Source: Nitrosophilus kaiyonis
Lineage (GTDB): Bacteria; Campylobacterota; Campylobacteria; Campylobacterales; Nitratiruptoraceae
Assembly: GCF_027943725.1 (NCBI RefSeq)
Contig: NZ_AP025696.1
Span: 969,501 to 1,033,500, forward strand
Direction: 5' to 3'
DNA: 64,000 bases
A program made the translations under genes and the position numbers. Positions within the stretch are counted from its first letter, which is position 1. Each line of letters starts with the position of its first letter. The notes below the pieces were generated by a model. That model was not told the DNA's origin. It ran no database searches and saw nothing but the letters and a program-made list of their open reading frames with translations. Shown here one piece after another: positions 1-8,882 of this stretch.

Positions 1-2
1 TT

Positions 3-881
3 ATAAAAGGTGATATTTGCAACAGAGAATTGATAGAATATATTTTTTATGAATATGATATAAAAGGTGTTATTAATTTTGCGGCGGAATCGCATGTGGA
101 TAATTCTATTAAAAATCCTGGAGTATTTGTAGAGACAAATGTAAATGGTACTTATATATTAATAGATGTAGCATACAAATATTGGATGGAAGGACCATTT
201 CAATATAAAAAAAAGTATGAAAACTGTAGGTTTCATCATATTAGTACTGATGAAGTATATGGAACACTTCCAGAGGATCCAAATATACTTTTTACAGAAA
301 AAACTCCATATGCTCCAAATTCCCCATATAGTGCAAGTAAAGCAAGTTCTGATATGATAGTTAGAAGCTATCATCATACATATGGAATGAATACAGTAAT
401 TACAAACTGTTCAAATAATTATGGTCCAAAACAGCACGATGAAAAATTAATACCTATAATTATCAGAAATGCACTACAAGGGAATCCTATTCCAATATAT
501 GGAGATGGAAAAAATATAAGAGATTGGTTATATGTATTAGATCATTGCAAAGGTATAGATATTGCATTTCATAAAGGAAAAGCAGGAGAGACATATAATA
601 TTGGCGGAAGAAATGAGAGAACCAATATTTATATAGCAAATAAAATATGTGAAGTATTAGATGAATTATATCCGACTAATGAAAATGATAAAATTACAAA
701 AAATATGAAAAGTTATAAAGAATTAATTACGTTTGTAAAAGACAGACCAGGACATGACAGAAGATATGCAATAGATGCCAGCAAAATTGAAAATGAAATA
801 GGTTGGAAGGCTGAGGAAAATTTTGAATCAGGAATTGTGAAAACTGTTAAATGGTATTTGAGGAAATATATTGAAAAATAA
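3..881 (+). CDS. rmlB: dTDP-glucose 4,6-dehydratase RmlB, 5' end missing
   Basis: Converts dTDP-glucose to dTDP-4-keto-6-deoxyglucose in the cytoplasm, the precursor for the WecE aminotransferase encoded nearby. The reading frame is open to the window edge (from base 3), so about 50-60 N-terminal residues, including the Rossmann GxxGxxG, lie outside. Visible SDR hallmarks are the STDEVYG catalytic segment (243-263) and the YSASK Tyr/Lys pair (327-341). Also present are the NNYGPxQ and GDGKNIRDWLYV segments typical of RmlB. An internal TTG at base 30 is not a credible start because homology continues upstream of it. The 3' end overlaps the next (broken) gene by 11 bases, as in an operon. Confidence 0.93.
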   Translation: MKGDICNRELIEYIFYEYDIKGVINFAAESHVDNSIKNPGVFVETNVNGTYILIDVAYKYWMEGPFQYKKKYENCRFHHISTDEVYGTLPEDPNILFTEKTPYAPNSPYSASKASSDMIVRSYHHTYGMNTVITNCSNNYGPKQHDEKLIPIIIRNALQGNPIPIYGDGKNIRDWLYVLDHCKGIDIAFHKGKAGETYNIGGRNERTNIYIANKICEVLDELYPTNENDKITKNMKSYKELITFVKDRPGHDRRYAIDASKIENEIGWKAEENFESGIVKTVKWYLRKYIEK

Positions 882-1878
882 AATTTTACATTTGATGGCA
901 TTAGATAAATTTATTCCACCATTTATAAAATTTATTAAAGAAAATTGTGAAATAGATAGACATTTGTTTGTATTTTTACATAAAGAAAGATATGATTATG
1001 GTTTAACTAATGAGTATCCTCTTATTTAGATAAATAAATATAAAAGTCTTTTTCACTTATTAAAATATTATGTATACTTCAGATAAAATAATTATCCATA
1101 GTCTTAGTTCTAAAAATTTAGTGAGGTTATTGTTTTTTCAACCATGGCTTTTAAGAAAATGTTATTGGATAATGTATGGAGGTGATTTTTATTTTCCAGA
1201 CAAGCAAAGTTGGGTAAAAAAACAAGTTATTAAAAAAATAGGGCATTTAGTTACTTATGTTAAAGGAGACTATGATTTAGTGAAAAAATGGTATGGTGCA
1301 AATGGTAAATATCATGAATGTTTTATGTATCCAAATAATTTATATACTCATTATGAGGTTAAACGAAAAGAGAAAAGAAATATAATAAATGTACAAATTG
1401 GAAATTCAGCGGATCCTATTAATAATCATTTATAGATTTTTCAAAAACTAATTGAATATAAAAACGAGAATATTAGAATATATGTACCTTTGTCATATAG
1501 TAATAAAGATTATGCAAAAGAAATTATAAAGAAGGATAAAAATTTTTTTGGAGAAAAATTTATACCACTTACTAAATTTATGCATTTTAATGAATATTTA
1601 AATTTTTAAGTAAAATTGATATTGCAATATTTAATCATAATAGACAACAAGCAATGGAAAATACTATTACATTGCTCGGTTTAGGTAAAAAAGTTTATAT
1701 GAGAAGTAATATTACACCCTGGCAATTTTTTAAAGAATTAGGTATTAAAGTATTTGATGTAAAAAATATTGAATTATCTTTATTAGATGAGAAGACAAAA
1801 AAGGAAAATATAGAAAAAATAAAAGCATATTTTTTCAAGGAAAATTATCTTAATCAATTGAGAAATTTATTTAATTAA
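871..1878 (+). pseudogene. broken WecF-like Fuc4NAc transferase (GT56 family)
   Basis: A once-intact glycosyltransferase reading through at least three frame segments. It starts at TTG 871, after an AGGA at 859-862, and gives KNKILHLMALDKFI. That frame meets a TAG at 1027-1029, shifts frame near 1060-1070, and continues as YTSDKIIIHSLSS... with IMYGGDFYFP. It meets a second TAG at 1433-1435, reads on in the same frame to TAA 1607, and shifts again at a T run (1603-1607) into the frame ending at 1878. Segments such as KILHLM and WxMYGGDxY resemble the TDP-4-acetamido-4,6-dideoxygalactose transferase WecF, which fits the neighbouring rmlB and wecE. Two nonsense codons make pure sequencing error less likely than decay. 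The family call is from motif memory. Confidence 0.75.
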
Positions 1879-1890
1879 AAAAGGAAAAAA

Positions 1891-2781
1891 ATGGAAAATA
1901 AAATTTCATTTTATATTATGAATTCGAAAGGATTTTATGTATTAAAAAATTTTATAAATAAATTTGGTAGTAAATATATAGAATATGTAGTAAGTTGTGA
2001 AGATAAAAACATTAAAAAAGATTATTTTTTGGAAATAAAAGAATTGTGTTTGAAAAATGGGATTAATTTTTTTAATAAATCAGATGATATTTTACATGTT
2101 GAAAATAGATTTAAAGGTTTTAAATTTGCAATAGGATGGAGATGGATTATTAAAAATACAACAAGATTAGTTGTTTTTCATGACTCACTTTTACCAAAAT
2201 ATAGAGGATTTGCTCCCTTAGTAAATTCTCTTATAAATAAAGAAAAATATATAGGTGTTACTGCTTTATTTGCTAGTAATGAATATGATAAAGGTGATAT
2301 TATTTTACAACGCAGAATAAAGATAGATTATCCTATAAAGATAAGTGAAGCTATAAATAAAATTGAACCAATTTATTTTAATTTGGTAAGTGAAATTTTT
2401 AAAAATATTATAACAAAAAAACAATTTAAAGTAATAAAACAAGATGAAAATAAAGCAACTTATAGTGTTTGGTTAGATAGTGAAGATTATTTTATAGATT
2501 GGAATTGGGATGCTGATAGAATTAAAAGATTTATTGATGCCGTTGGATATCCTTATGATAATGCAAAGACGACTTTAAATGGTAAAATTGTAAAAATTGT
2601 TGATGCAGAAGTAATATCAGATGTTATAATTGAAAATAGGGAAAGACACATAGGTAAAGTTATTTTTTTTGAAAAAGAATTTCCTATAGTAATATGTAAG
2701 AGAGGTCTTTTAAAATTAATTGATATAAGAGATAAAAAAAATAATAATATAAAAATATCTTTTAGAACTAAATTTAAATAA
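1891..2781 (+). CDS. sugar-nucleotide N-formyltransferase (Fmt/ArnA-N-like)
   Basis: A 296-residue formyltransferase-fold protein, expected to transfer a formyl group from N10-formyl-tetrahydrofolate to an amino group. Its position between a WecF-like gene and wecE suggests the substrate is dTDP-4-amino-4,6-dideoxygalactose rather than Met-tRNA. Visible motifs are FHDSLLPKYRG (residues 96-106) with the catalytic His at 97, and EYDKGDII (131-138) with the catalytic Asp at about 133. The Asn normally two residues before the His (N-x-H in Fmt and ArnA) is Val95 here. The C-terminal half (from about 200) resembles the Fmt C-terminal barrel. AAAAAGGA precedes the ATG. The substrate is an inference. 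Confidence 0.7.
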   Translation: MENKISFYIMNSKGFYVLKNFINKFGSKYIEYVVSCEDKNIKKDYFLEIKELCLKNGINFFNKSDDILHVENRFKGFKFAIGWRWIIKNTTRLVVFHDSLLPKYRGFAPLVNSLINKEKYIGVTALFASNEYDKGDIILQRRIKIDYPIKISEAINKIEPIYFNLVSEIFKNIITKKQFKVIKQDENKATYSVWLDSEDYFIDWNWDADRIKRFIDAVGYPYDNAKTTLNGKIVKIVDAEVISDVIIENRERHIGKVIFFEKEFPIVICKRGLLKLIDIRDKKNNNIKISFRTKFK

Positions 2782-2805
2782 ACATAAAAAAATAAAAGGG
2801 TATAA

Positions 2806-3945
2806 ATGATACCATTTAATAAACCATGTTATATAGGTAATGAAGATAAATATGTTTTAGAATCTATAAATAGTGGTAAATTGACTGGTGATGGGAATTT
2901 TTCTAAAAAATGTCAAAAATGGTTTGAAGAGAAATTAAATTGTAAAAAAGCTTTGCTTACTCCATCATGTACAGCAGCACTTGAGATGGCAGCAATACTT
3001 ATTGATATAAAACCTGGAGATGAGGTTATTATGCCTTCATATACTTTTGTATCTACTGCCAGTGCTTTTGTATTAAGAGGTGCAAAAATTGTATTTGTAG
3101 ATATAAGACCTGATACGATGAATATAGATGAAACAAAAATAGAAGTGGCTATTACAGAAAAAACTAAAGCTATAGTTCCTGTGCATTATGCAGGAGTTGG
3201 ATGTGAGATGGATATCATAATGGAAATTGCAAAAAAATATAATCTTTTTGTAATAGAAGATGCAGCACAAGGAATGATGAGTAGCTATAAAGGCAAATCT
3301 CTTGGGACTATAGGTCATTTAGGTGCTTATAGCTTTCATGAAACAAAAAATTATACAAGCGGAGGAGAAGGTGGATTATTAATAATTAATGATGAAAGAT
3401 TTGTTGAAAGAGCGGAAATAATAAGAGAAAAAGGTACAAATAGAAGCCAATTTTTTAGAGGAATGGTAGATAAATATACATGGGTTGATATTGGCAGTAG
3501 TTATCTTATGAATGATATTAGTGCTGCTTACCTTTGGGGACAGTTAGAAAAAGCTGATAAGATAAATAATAATAGGCTTGAAAGTTGGGAAAAGTATTAT
3601 GAAGTATTAAAAATTTTAAAAGATGATGGCCTTTTAGAATTGCCAGTTATTCCACAAGAGTGTATTCATAATGCTCATATGTTTTATATAAAAGTAAAAG
3701 ATTTAGAAACAAGAACAAAATTAATAAATTATTTAAAAGAAAAAGGAATTTCAGCGGCATTTCACTATATTCCATTACATTCTTCACCTGCTGGAAAAAA
3801 ATTTGGTAGATTTCATAGAAAAGATGTATACACGACAAAAGAAAGCGAAAGATTACTTAGGTTTCCTATATATTATAAGTTAAGTCTAAAAGATATATAT
3901 TATATTGCCGATTCGGTAAAGGAATTTTATGATAAAAATTTTTAA
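2806..3945 (+). CDS. wecE: dTDP-4-amino-4,6-dideoxygalactose transaminase WecE (RffA)
   Basis: PLP-dependent DegT/DnrJ/EryC1 aminotransferase, 379 residues, full length. It would aminate the C4 keto group of the RmlB product to give dTDP-Fuc4N. The signature FHETKNYTSGGEGG (residues 178-191) carries the PLP-binding Lys181 and is typical of WecE rather than of PglE or ArnB enzymes. The N-terminus IPFNKPCYIGNE and the VIEDAAQGM segment (149-157) agree. It follows the formyltransferase by 24 bases and is probably co-transcribed. Together with rmlB it defines a dTDP-Fuc4N arm whose transferase (871-1878) is broken. Confidence 0.9.
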   Translation: MIPFNKPCYIGNEDKYVLESINSGKLTGDGNFSKKCQKWFEEKLNCKKALLTPSCTAALEMAAILIDIKPGDEVIMPSYTFVSTASAFVLRGAKIVFVDIRPDTMNIDETKIEVAITEKTKAIVPVHYAGVGCEMDIIMEIAKKYNLFVIEDAAQGMMSSYKGKSLGTIGHLGAYSFHETKNYTSGGEGGLLIINDERFVERAEIIREKGTNRSQFFRGMVDKYTWVDIGSSYLMNDISAAYLWGQLEKADKINNNRLESWEKYYEVLKILKDDGLLELPVIPQECIHNAHMFYIKVKDLETRTKLINYLKEKGISAAFHYIPLHSSPAGKKFGRFHRKDVYTTKESERLLRFPIYYKLSLKDIYYIADSVKEFYDKNF

Positions 3946-4345
3946 GGAATTAAAAGAATATATATAAAGAAAATTAAGGAAATAAATTCTTATAAAATTT
4001 GTTTTTAAAGGGGAATTATTGGATTATAAACAGAAATTATTACTATAATATTATATTATAATAAATAATTATATTTATAAATAAAACAAAAAACATACTT
4101 AATAGATAAAATTAATTGAAATTTTTTTAATTTTTTTATTATAAATTAGGAAAAGATTTTAGAATCATCACAAATTAAAAATGTAGGAAAAAATTTGAAA
4201 TAACTTTTTTATTAAGATATATGCAGCTATAATGAGTAAGGTTAAGATAAATAATAATTTAAAAATAAAAGTTTAAACAGTATTTACTAAATATTCCAGA
4301 TAACTCAATTTTAGTTAAAATATCCTATGTAAAGGAAAAATAAAT
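3946..4345. other. 400-base gene-free gap, nearly all A/T
   Basis: No coding frame with recognisable protein character. The stretch is almost pure A/T with short runs (for example at 4040-4080 and 4120-4140) and contains none of the 7-8 nt word repeats seen after 21 kb. It separates the wecE block from the flippase and could hold a promoter for the downstream genes, but no convincing -35/-10 pair stands out against the AT background. It may also be the eroded remains of a gene. Confidence 0.5.
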
Positions 4346-5785
4346 TTGTCTTTGAAGAGGAAAACAATAATAGGTTTAAAATGGACATCATTGTCAAGTA
4401 TATTTAGTGCAGGTATTTCCTTTTTACAACTTATTATTTTAGCTAGAATTTTAGGTCCTCAAGTATATGGAACAATGGCAATTTTAATGGTCATTATAGG
4501 GTTTGCTAATTTATTTATAGATCTTGGAATTAGTAGAATAATAATATATAAACAAAATGATATTACAATAACTCAATTATATTCTATGTATTGGATGAAT
4601 ATATTTTTAGCTGTTTTTGTTTATATTATTATATTTTTCAGTGCCCCTTTAATTGCAAAGTTTTATAACCATATGAATGATTTAAGCTTTTATATAAGAC
4701 TAATATCAATTAGTTTTGTTATTAATGCAATTTCTATGCAACATATAGTATTATTTCAAAAGGATATGGAATTTAAAATTTTAGAAATAGCTAATATAAT
4801 TAGAGTAAGCTTAAATTTTATAATTGCACTATTTTTAGCTTTAAATAATATGGGAGTATTGTCTTTAATATATGCTTTACTTTTTTCGAATATAATTTAT
4901 TCATTTATTATAGTTAACAAAGGACGTAAATACCATAAAATTAAATTTTATTTTAATTTTAATGAAATAAAAGAAGCTATAAAATTTGGGCTTTATTTTT
5001 CAGGAAGTAAAATATTAGGTGCTATTACAAGCTCAATCGATGTATTAATTATAGGTAAATTTTTTTCACAAGAAGAGCTTGGAGTTTATGATATTGCAAA
5101 AAAATTAGTTTTTCAAATATTATCTATCATAATGTCTGTTATTCAAAAAGTAATATATCCTCTTTTTGGAAAATTACAACAAAATCCAAAAAAATTAAAA
5201 CACATTTATATTAAAATTATATCTTTAATTTCTTTTATTCTAGTTCCAATATATAGTTTATTTTTTTTACTATCAAATGATATATTTATGGTGATTTTAG
5301 GTGAGTATTGGATCAAAGCAGCTGATATTGTCAAAGGCTTTTATTTTTATGTAATTTTTGTAGGTATAGGAACTACAGTTGGTAGTTTAATGACAGCTAC
5401 TGGAAAAGTGAATATTGGATTATTTTGGAATATATATAACTTATTTATAGTTTTTATTGTAGTATTTATTACTGTAGTAAATTTTTATAAAATAGAATAT
5501 ATTCCTATAGCATATTCATTGATTACTTTTTTAAATATTTTTATTTATTTTTATTTTGTGATAATCAAAATTATAAACGTGAGTTTTTTTGAATATTATA
5601 AACATATTTTTATTAATTTTACTATAGGAATTTTTTTAATTATTATATTTATACACTTAGATATTAAATTAGTAAATATATATTTGGAACTTTTATTAAA
5701 AGCATTATTTTTTTTAATATCATATATAGTTTTAGTTTTGATTTTTAATAGAAAGAATTTATTATATTTAATGGAACTTAAATGA
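4346..5785 (+). CDS. wzx: Wzx-type lipid-linked oligosaccharide flippase (MOP superfamily)
   Basis: A 479-residue integral membrane protein, expected to flip undecaprenyl-linked glycan units across the inner membrane. About 12-14 hydrophobic segments run along the whole length. The N-terminal pattern KTIIGLKWTSLSSIFSAG, followed by LARILGPQVYGTMAIL, is the classic start of the polysaccharide-export (Wzx/WzxC-like) branch. The start is TTG at 4346 after AAAGGA, giving MSLKRK. The stop overlaps the next gene's ATG by 4 bases. No PglK-type ABC flippase is in the window, so this is the only flippase seen for either glycan pathway. Confidence 0.85.
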   Translation: MSLKRKTIIGLKWTSLSSIFSAGISFLQLIILARILGPQVYGTMAILMVIIGFANLFIDLGISRIIIYKQNDITITQLYSMYWMNIFLAVFVYIIIFFSAPLIAKFYNHMNDLSFYIRLISISFVINAISMQHIVLFQKDMEFKILEIANIIRVSLNFIIALFLALNNMGVLSLIYALLFSNIIYSFIIVNKGRKYHKIKFYFNFNEIKEAIKFGLYFSGSKILGAITSSIDVLIIGKFFSQEELGVYDIAKKLVFQILSIIMSVIQKVIYPLFGKLQQNPKKLKHIYIKIISLISFILVPIYSLFFLLSNDIFMVILGEYWIKAADIVKGFYFYVIFVGIGTTVGSLMTATGKVNIGLFWNIYNLFIVFIVVFITVVNFYKIEYIPIAYSLITFLNIFIYFYFVIIKIINVSFFEYYKHIFINFTIGIFLIIIFIHLDIKLVNIYLELLLKALFFLISYIVLVLIFNRKNLLYLMELK

Positions 5786-7146
5786 AAAAAAACATTAAGC
5801 AAACAATTAATATGATAATAGAAACAGGAATATTTAATAATATTGTAAGTCAAATTAAACTAAAAACATTAAAAAATATTGAAAAAAACAAAATTCCATT
5901 TATGAGAAAAATATTACAAGTTTATTATAAAAATTATATTAGTAAAACAACTATTAAGTGTAATGAAAATCAAAAGCGAAAACCTAAAATTTATTTTATA
6001 ACTAATATATTTCCTTTATGGGAAAAAAGTATAAGTAATTTTTTGAAAATTAATGCAGATATTGCTACTGTATATTTAAAAAATAATATAGAAGTTGAAT
6101 TCATCCTAATGCATCATTCTCATGTATCATATTTAACTAATAAAGGGATAAAATGGAATGATATATTAGAAGTAGATCATAAATTAATTGAGAATAAAAT
6201 AAAAAATGATTTATTTAATATGTATAATATACAAAAAGATAAAATAAGAATTCATATTTTAAATAAACAAAAGGGTAATATAAAATTAAAAGATTATATT
6301 AAGAATGTTATAGATTTTTTTGATGGCTTAAATTTTTCAAATAGAGATATATTTATCTATAGTGGAGGAATATGTAAATCAGATTTAGCAGAAATACTTT
6401 TGCAAAAAATAAATGCAAAGAAGGTATATTTAACAGCAGGTGCAAAAGAAACTGTGGAATGTCAAAAGTATGACTATGTATTAACATATAACAATCAGTT
6501 ATTGAACAAATATAATAATGCGATTCCTCCAAAAAATGTAATTTTTTCACCTTTTGAATGGGAAAAAAATAGTAAACTTTCTCCCTTATTGCAAGAAAAA
6601 ATAAATAAATTGCTAAATAAAAAAGTAAAAGGGATTTTTTTATCATCAAAGCAACAATATACAGATAGTATAGATGATGAATTTATAGAAATATTAAATA
6701 ATATTATGGCAAAATACAGCGAATTTTATTTGGTTTTAATAGGTGATAATAAAAATAAAATTATGAAGAAATTAAAAAATAAAATTATTTTTAATGAAGA
6801 AAGAATAATTTGTATAGAGTTTGTAGATAGTTTATATGTTTTATTCAGAGAATTAAATAAATATTTTAAAACTTTGTATATTCTACCAAGAATTACAGGC
6901 AGTGGAGTTACAAATTTAATGGCTGCTTGTGCTGGTATACCTACTACTATTTTTAAAGGTAACGATGCGGATGGGAATTGGATACCTTCTAAATATTTTG
7001 TAAAAACAAAAGAAGAATATTTTAATCAAATAAACAAATTTATTAAAGATGATAAAAAAATAGAAGAATTTATAAAGGATTTTGATAAATTCAAAAAAGA
7101 GCAACAAAAAAAAAGTAAAGAGTTTTATTTAAAATTATTAAGTTAA
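5782..7146 (+). CDS. putative glycosyltransferase, GT-B-like, unassigned
   Basis: A 454-residue soluble, very Lys/Asn-rich protein. No family is recognised with confidence. The C-terminal third has GT-B-like character: KGIFLSSKQQ, YLVLIGD-like strand, then LPRITGSGVTNLMAACAGIP (about residues 370-389), which resembles the nucleotide-sugar-binding loop of GT-B enzymes where a small or acidic residue precedes a helix. No signal peptide or membrane segment is seen. It overlaps the flippase stop (ATGA), so it belongs to the same transcription unit. Glycosyltransferase is the best guess from context. Confidence 0.5.
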   Translation: MKKNIKQTINMIIETGIFNNIVSQIKLKTLKNIEKNKIPFMRKILQVYYKNYISKTTIKCNENQKRKPKIYFITNIFPLWEKSISNFLKINADIATVYLKNNIEVEFILMHHSHVSYLTNKGIKWNDILEVDHKLIENKIKNDLFNMYNIQKDKIRIHILNKQKGNIKLKDYIKNVIDFFDGLNFSNRDIFIYSGGICKSDLAEILLQKINAKKVYLTAGAKETVECQKYDYVLTYNNQLLNKYNNAIPPKNVIFSPFEWEKNSKLSPLLQEKINKLLNKKVKGIFLSSKQQYTDSIDDEFIEILNNIMAKYSEFYLVLIGDNKNKIMKKLKNKIIFNEERIICIEFVDSLYVLFRELNKYFKTLYILPRITGSGVTNLMAACAGIPTTIFKGNDADGNWIPSKYFVKTKEEYFNQINKFIKDDKKIEEFIKDFDKFKKEQQKKSKEFYLKLLS

Positions 7147-7320
7147 TTAATAAATTAGAATAATTTTTAATTAATAAATAATAAATTTTTAAGATTGTTA
7201 GTATTAATAATTTACTTTATATTTATTGTGATTGAAAACATAGTTTTTTTAATATTAAATTTGAATTATGAAATAGGTTAATAGTGAAGGAGTATTAAAT
7301 CTGTTAAATAAAGGAGTTTT

Positions 7321-7809
7321 GTGAATTTATGCAAAACTATAAATTTTTTAAATAAAAGAATAATTTATAAAATTAAAAATAATTTTTATAAATTAAAACT
7401 TTTTGGAATACAGTATGGTAAAAATTTACAAATTTATGGTAATGTTAAAATTTTTGGTAATAGATGTAATATAAAAATTGGAAATAATTGCAGTTTAAAT
7501 GAAGGAACTATTTTAAGTGCAAATGGTAAAATAATTATAGGGGATAATGTTGTAATTAGTTCCTATAGTGTTTTACATACAGGAAAATTGAAAATTAATA
7601 TATGGCCTATTAAAGAACATATTTATGAAGATATTGTTATTGAAAATAATGTCTGGATAGCATCTCATTGTATTATAAGCGGTGGAGTAAAAATAGGAAA
7701 AAATGTAATTATTGGTGCAAATAGTTTTGTAAATAGAAATTTAGAATCCGGATATTTTTATGCTGGAAATCCTGTAAAAAAAATATGTAAAATAGAAAAT
7801 TTAAAATGA
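7321..7809 (+). CDS. left-handed beta-helix (hexapeptide) acetyltransferase
   Basis: A 162-residue acyltransferase of the LbH/WbbJ-maa type, likely O- or N-acetylating a sugar in the glycan. Hexapeptide repeats are visible from about residue 42: IYGNVKIFGNRCNIKIGNN, IIIGDNVVISS and IVIENNVWIASHCIISGGVKIG. They end in the usual GYFYAGNPVKKI. Start is GTG 7321 with AAAGGAG immediately upstream. It is shorter than PglD and lacks its N-terminal nucleotide-binding part, so it is not a replacement for PglD. Overlaps the next gene by 4 bases. Confidence 0.8.
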   Translation: MNLCKTINFLNKRIIYKIKNNFYKLKLFGIQYGKNLQIYGNVKIFGNRCNIKIGNNCSLNEGTILSANGKIIIGDNVVISSYSVLHTGKLKINIWPIKEHIYEDIVIENNVWIASHCIISGGVKIGKNVIIGANSFVNRNLESGYFYAGNPVKKICKIENLK

Positions 7810-8882
7810 TTTTACTTCTTACGCCTAATTCATTGAACCCTTTTCATCCACGTATAAAAATTACGAAAGAAATTTTAGAAAAAAATGGTTATAAAATTTT
7901 TTTTCATAATTTAAATTCAAAAACAGAATTGAATAAAATTAACTATTTTAGTTTAGGTTTTTTCAATATAGTTGCTTTTTTTAAAAGTATTAGTTATATT
8001 CTAAAATATAAAAAAGAAGTTAAAGTCATTTATATCACAGATTTACAATATTTGCCTATTAGTATCTTAGCCAAAATTTTTAATAAAAAAGTTATTTATG
8101 AAACTTTAGATAATAATGTAGAACTCCATTTTTATAATCTTTCAAAAAAACATCAAATAATTAAAAATCTAAAGTTTTTAAAATCAATATTTTCTTTTTT
8201 AGAAAAATTGTTAGTTAAAAATTTTTGTGATGAAATTATTGTTAATTCAAAAGCTTTAAATGAATATATTTTACCTTTAAAAAGTAATATTATCTATTAT
8301 TCTTCTCCTTTTGAAAATAAATTTATAATTAACTATGAACAAAAAGAAGTAATTTTTTTATATTTAGGTTTATTTTCAAAAGATAAAGGGGCTGAGGAAA
8401 TATTGGATTTTATAAAAAAATATAAAATAAAAGGATATATTTTTGGAAATATTAAAGAAAAGGAATTAAATGAAAAAATAGAAGACTTAAAAAAAGAAAA
8501 TTTAATTGTTTATTTTCCTAGACTTTCTCCAGATGAATTAGAAAAAAAATTGAAAGATATTTTTGATAAATATAGAATAATAGGTGTTAGTTTAATAAAA
8601 CCTGTTCATTTTAGTTATGCTACGCAAGAAGCTAATAAAGATATAGATTATATGGCAATGGGTATTCCTATTATAGGTAATTATAGAATACCTACAAAAG
8701 AAAAAATTGAAAAAGGATGTGGTGTTTTTTTTGATAAAAAGGAAGATATACAAAAATTGATAGAAAATAAAAGTTTTTATAAAAGTTTATCCTTAAATGC
8801 AGTTGATCTATATAATAAAAGATATTCGCAAAAAATTTATAAGTATAAATTAATAAAGATAGTAAAAGGTTTATTTAGATGA
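7806..8882 (+). CDS. glycosyltransferase, GT4-like
   Basis: A 358-residue cytoplasmic GT-B protein. The N-terminal half begins ILLLTPNSLNPFHPRI and contains the alternating strand/helix pattern up to YETLDNN. The C-terminal half has IFLYLGLFSKDKGAEEIL (the usual sugar-nucleotide domain start) and a late DYMAMGIPIIGN segment matching the E-x7-E region of GT4 enzymes, with the acidic residues partly replaced. Sugar specificity cannot be read. It is coupled on both sides by 4-base overlaps. Confidence 0.72.
   Translation: MILLLTPNSLNPFHPRIKITKEILEKNGYKIFFHNLNSKTELNKINYFSLGFFNIVAFFKSISYILKYKKEVKVIYITDLQYLPISILAKIFNKKVIYETLDNNVELHFYNLSKKHQIIKNLKFLKSIFSFLEKLLVKNFCDEIIVNSKALNEYILPLKSNIIYYSSPFENKFIINYEQKEVIFLYLGLFSKDKGAEEILDFIKKYKIKGYIFGNIKEKELNEKIEDLKKENLIVYFPRLSPDELEKKLKDIFDKYRIIGVSLIKPVHFSYATQEANKDIDYMAMGIPIIGNYRIPTKEKIEKGCGVFFDKKEDIQKLIENKSFYKSLSLNAVDLYNKRYSQKIYKYKLIKIVKGLFR

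Noticed and set aside
3946-4345. Hidden gene or RNA in the 400-base gap
   Set aside because: No frame, stable hairpin or repeat rose above the A/T background by eye.
7321-7809. PglD (UDP-4-amino-sugar acetyltransferase)
   Set aside because: Has hexapeptide repeats but lacks the N-terminal nucleotide-sugar-binding domain and lies far from pglE/pglF; called only as an LbH acetyltransferase.
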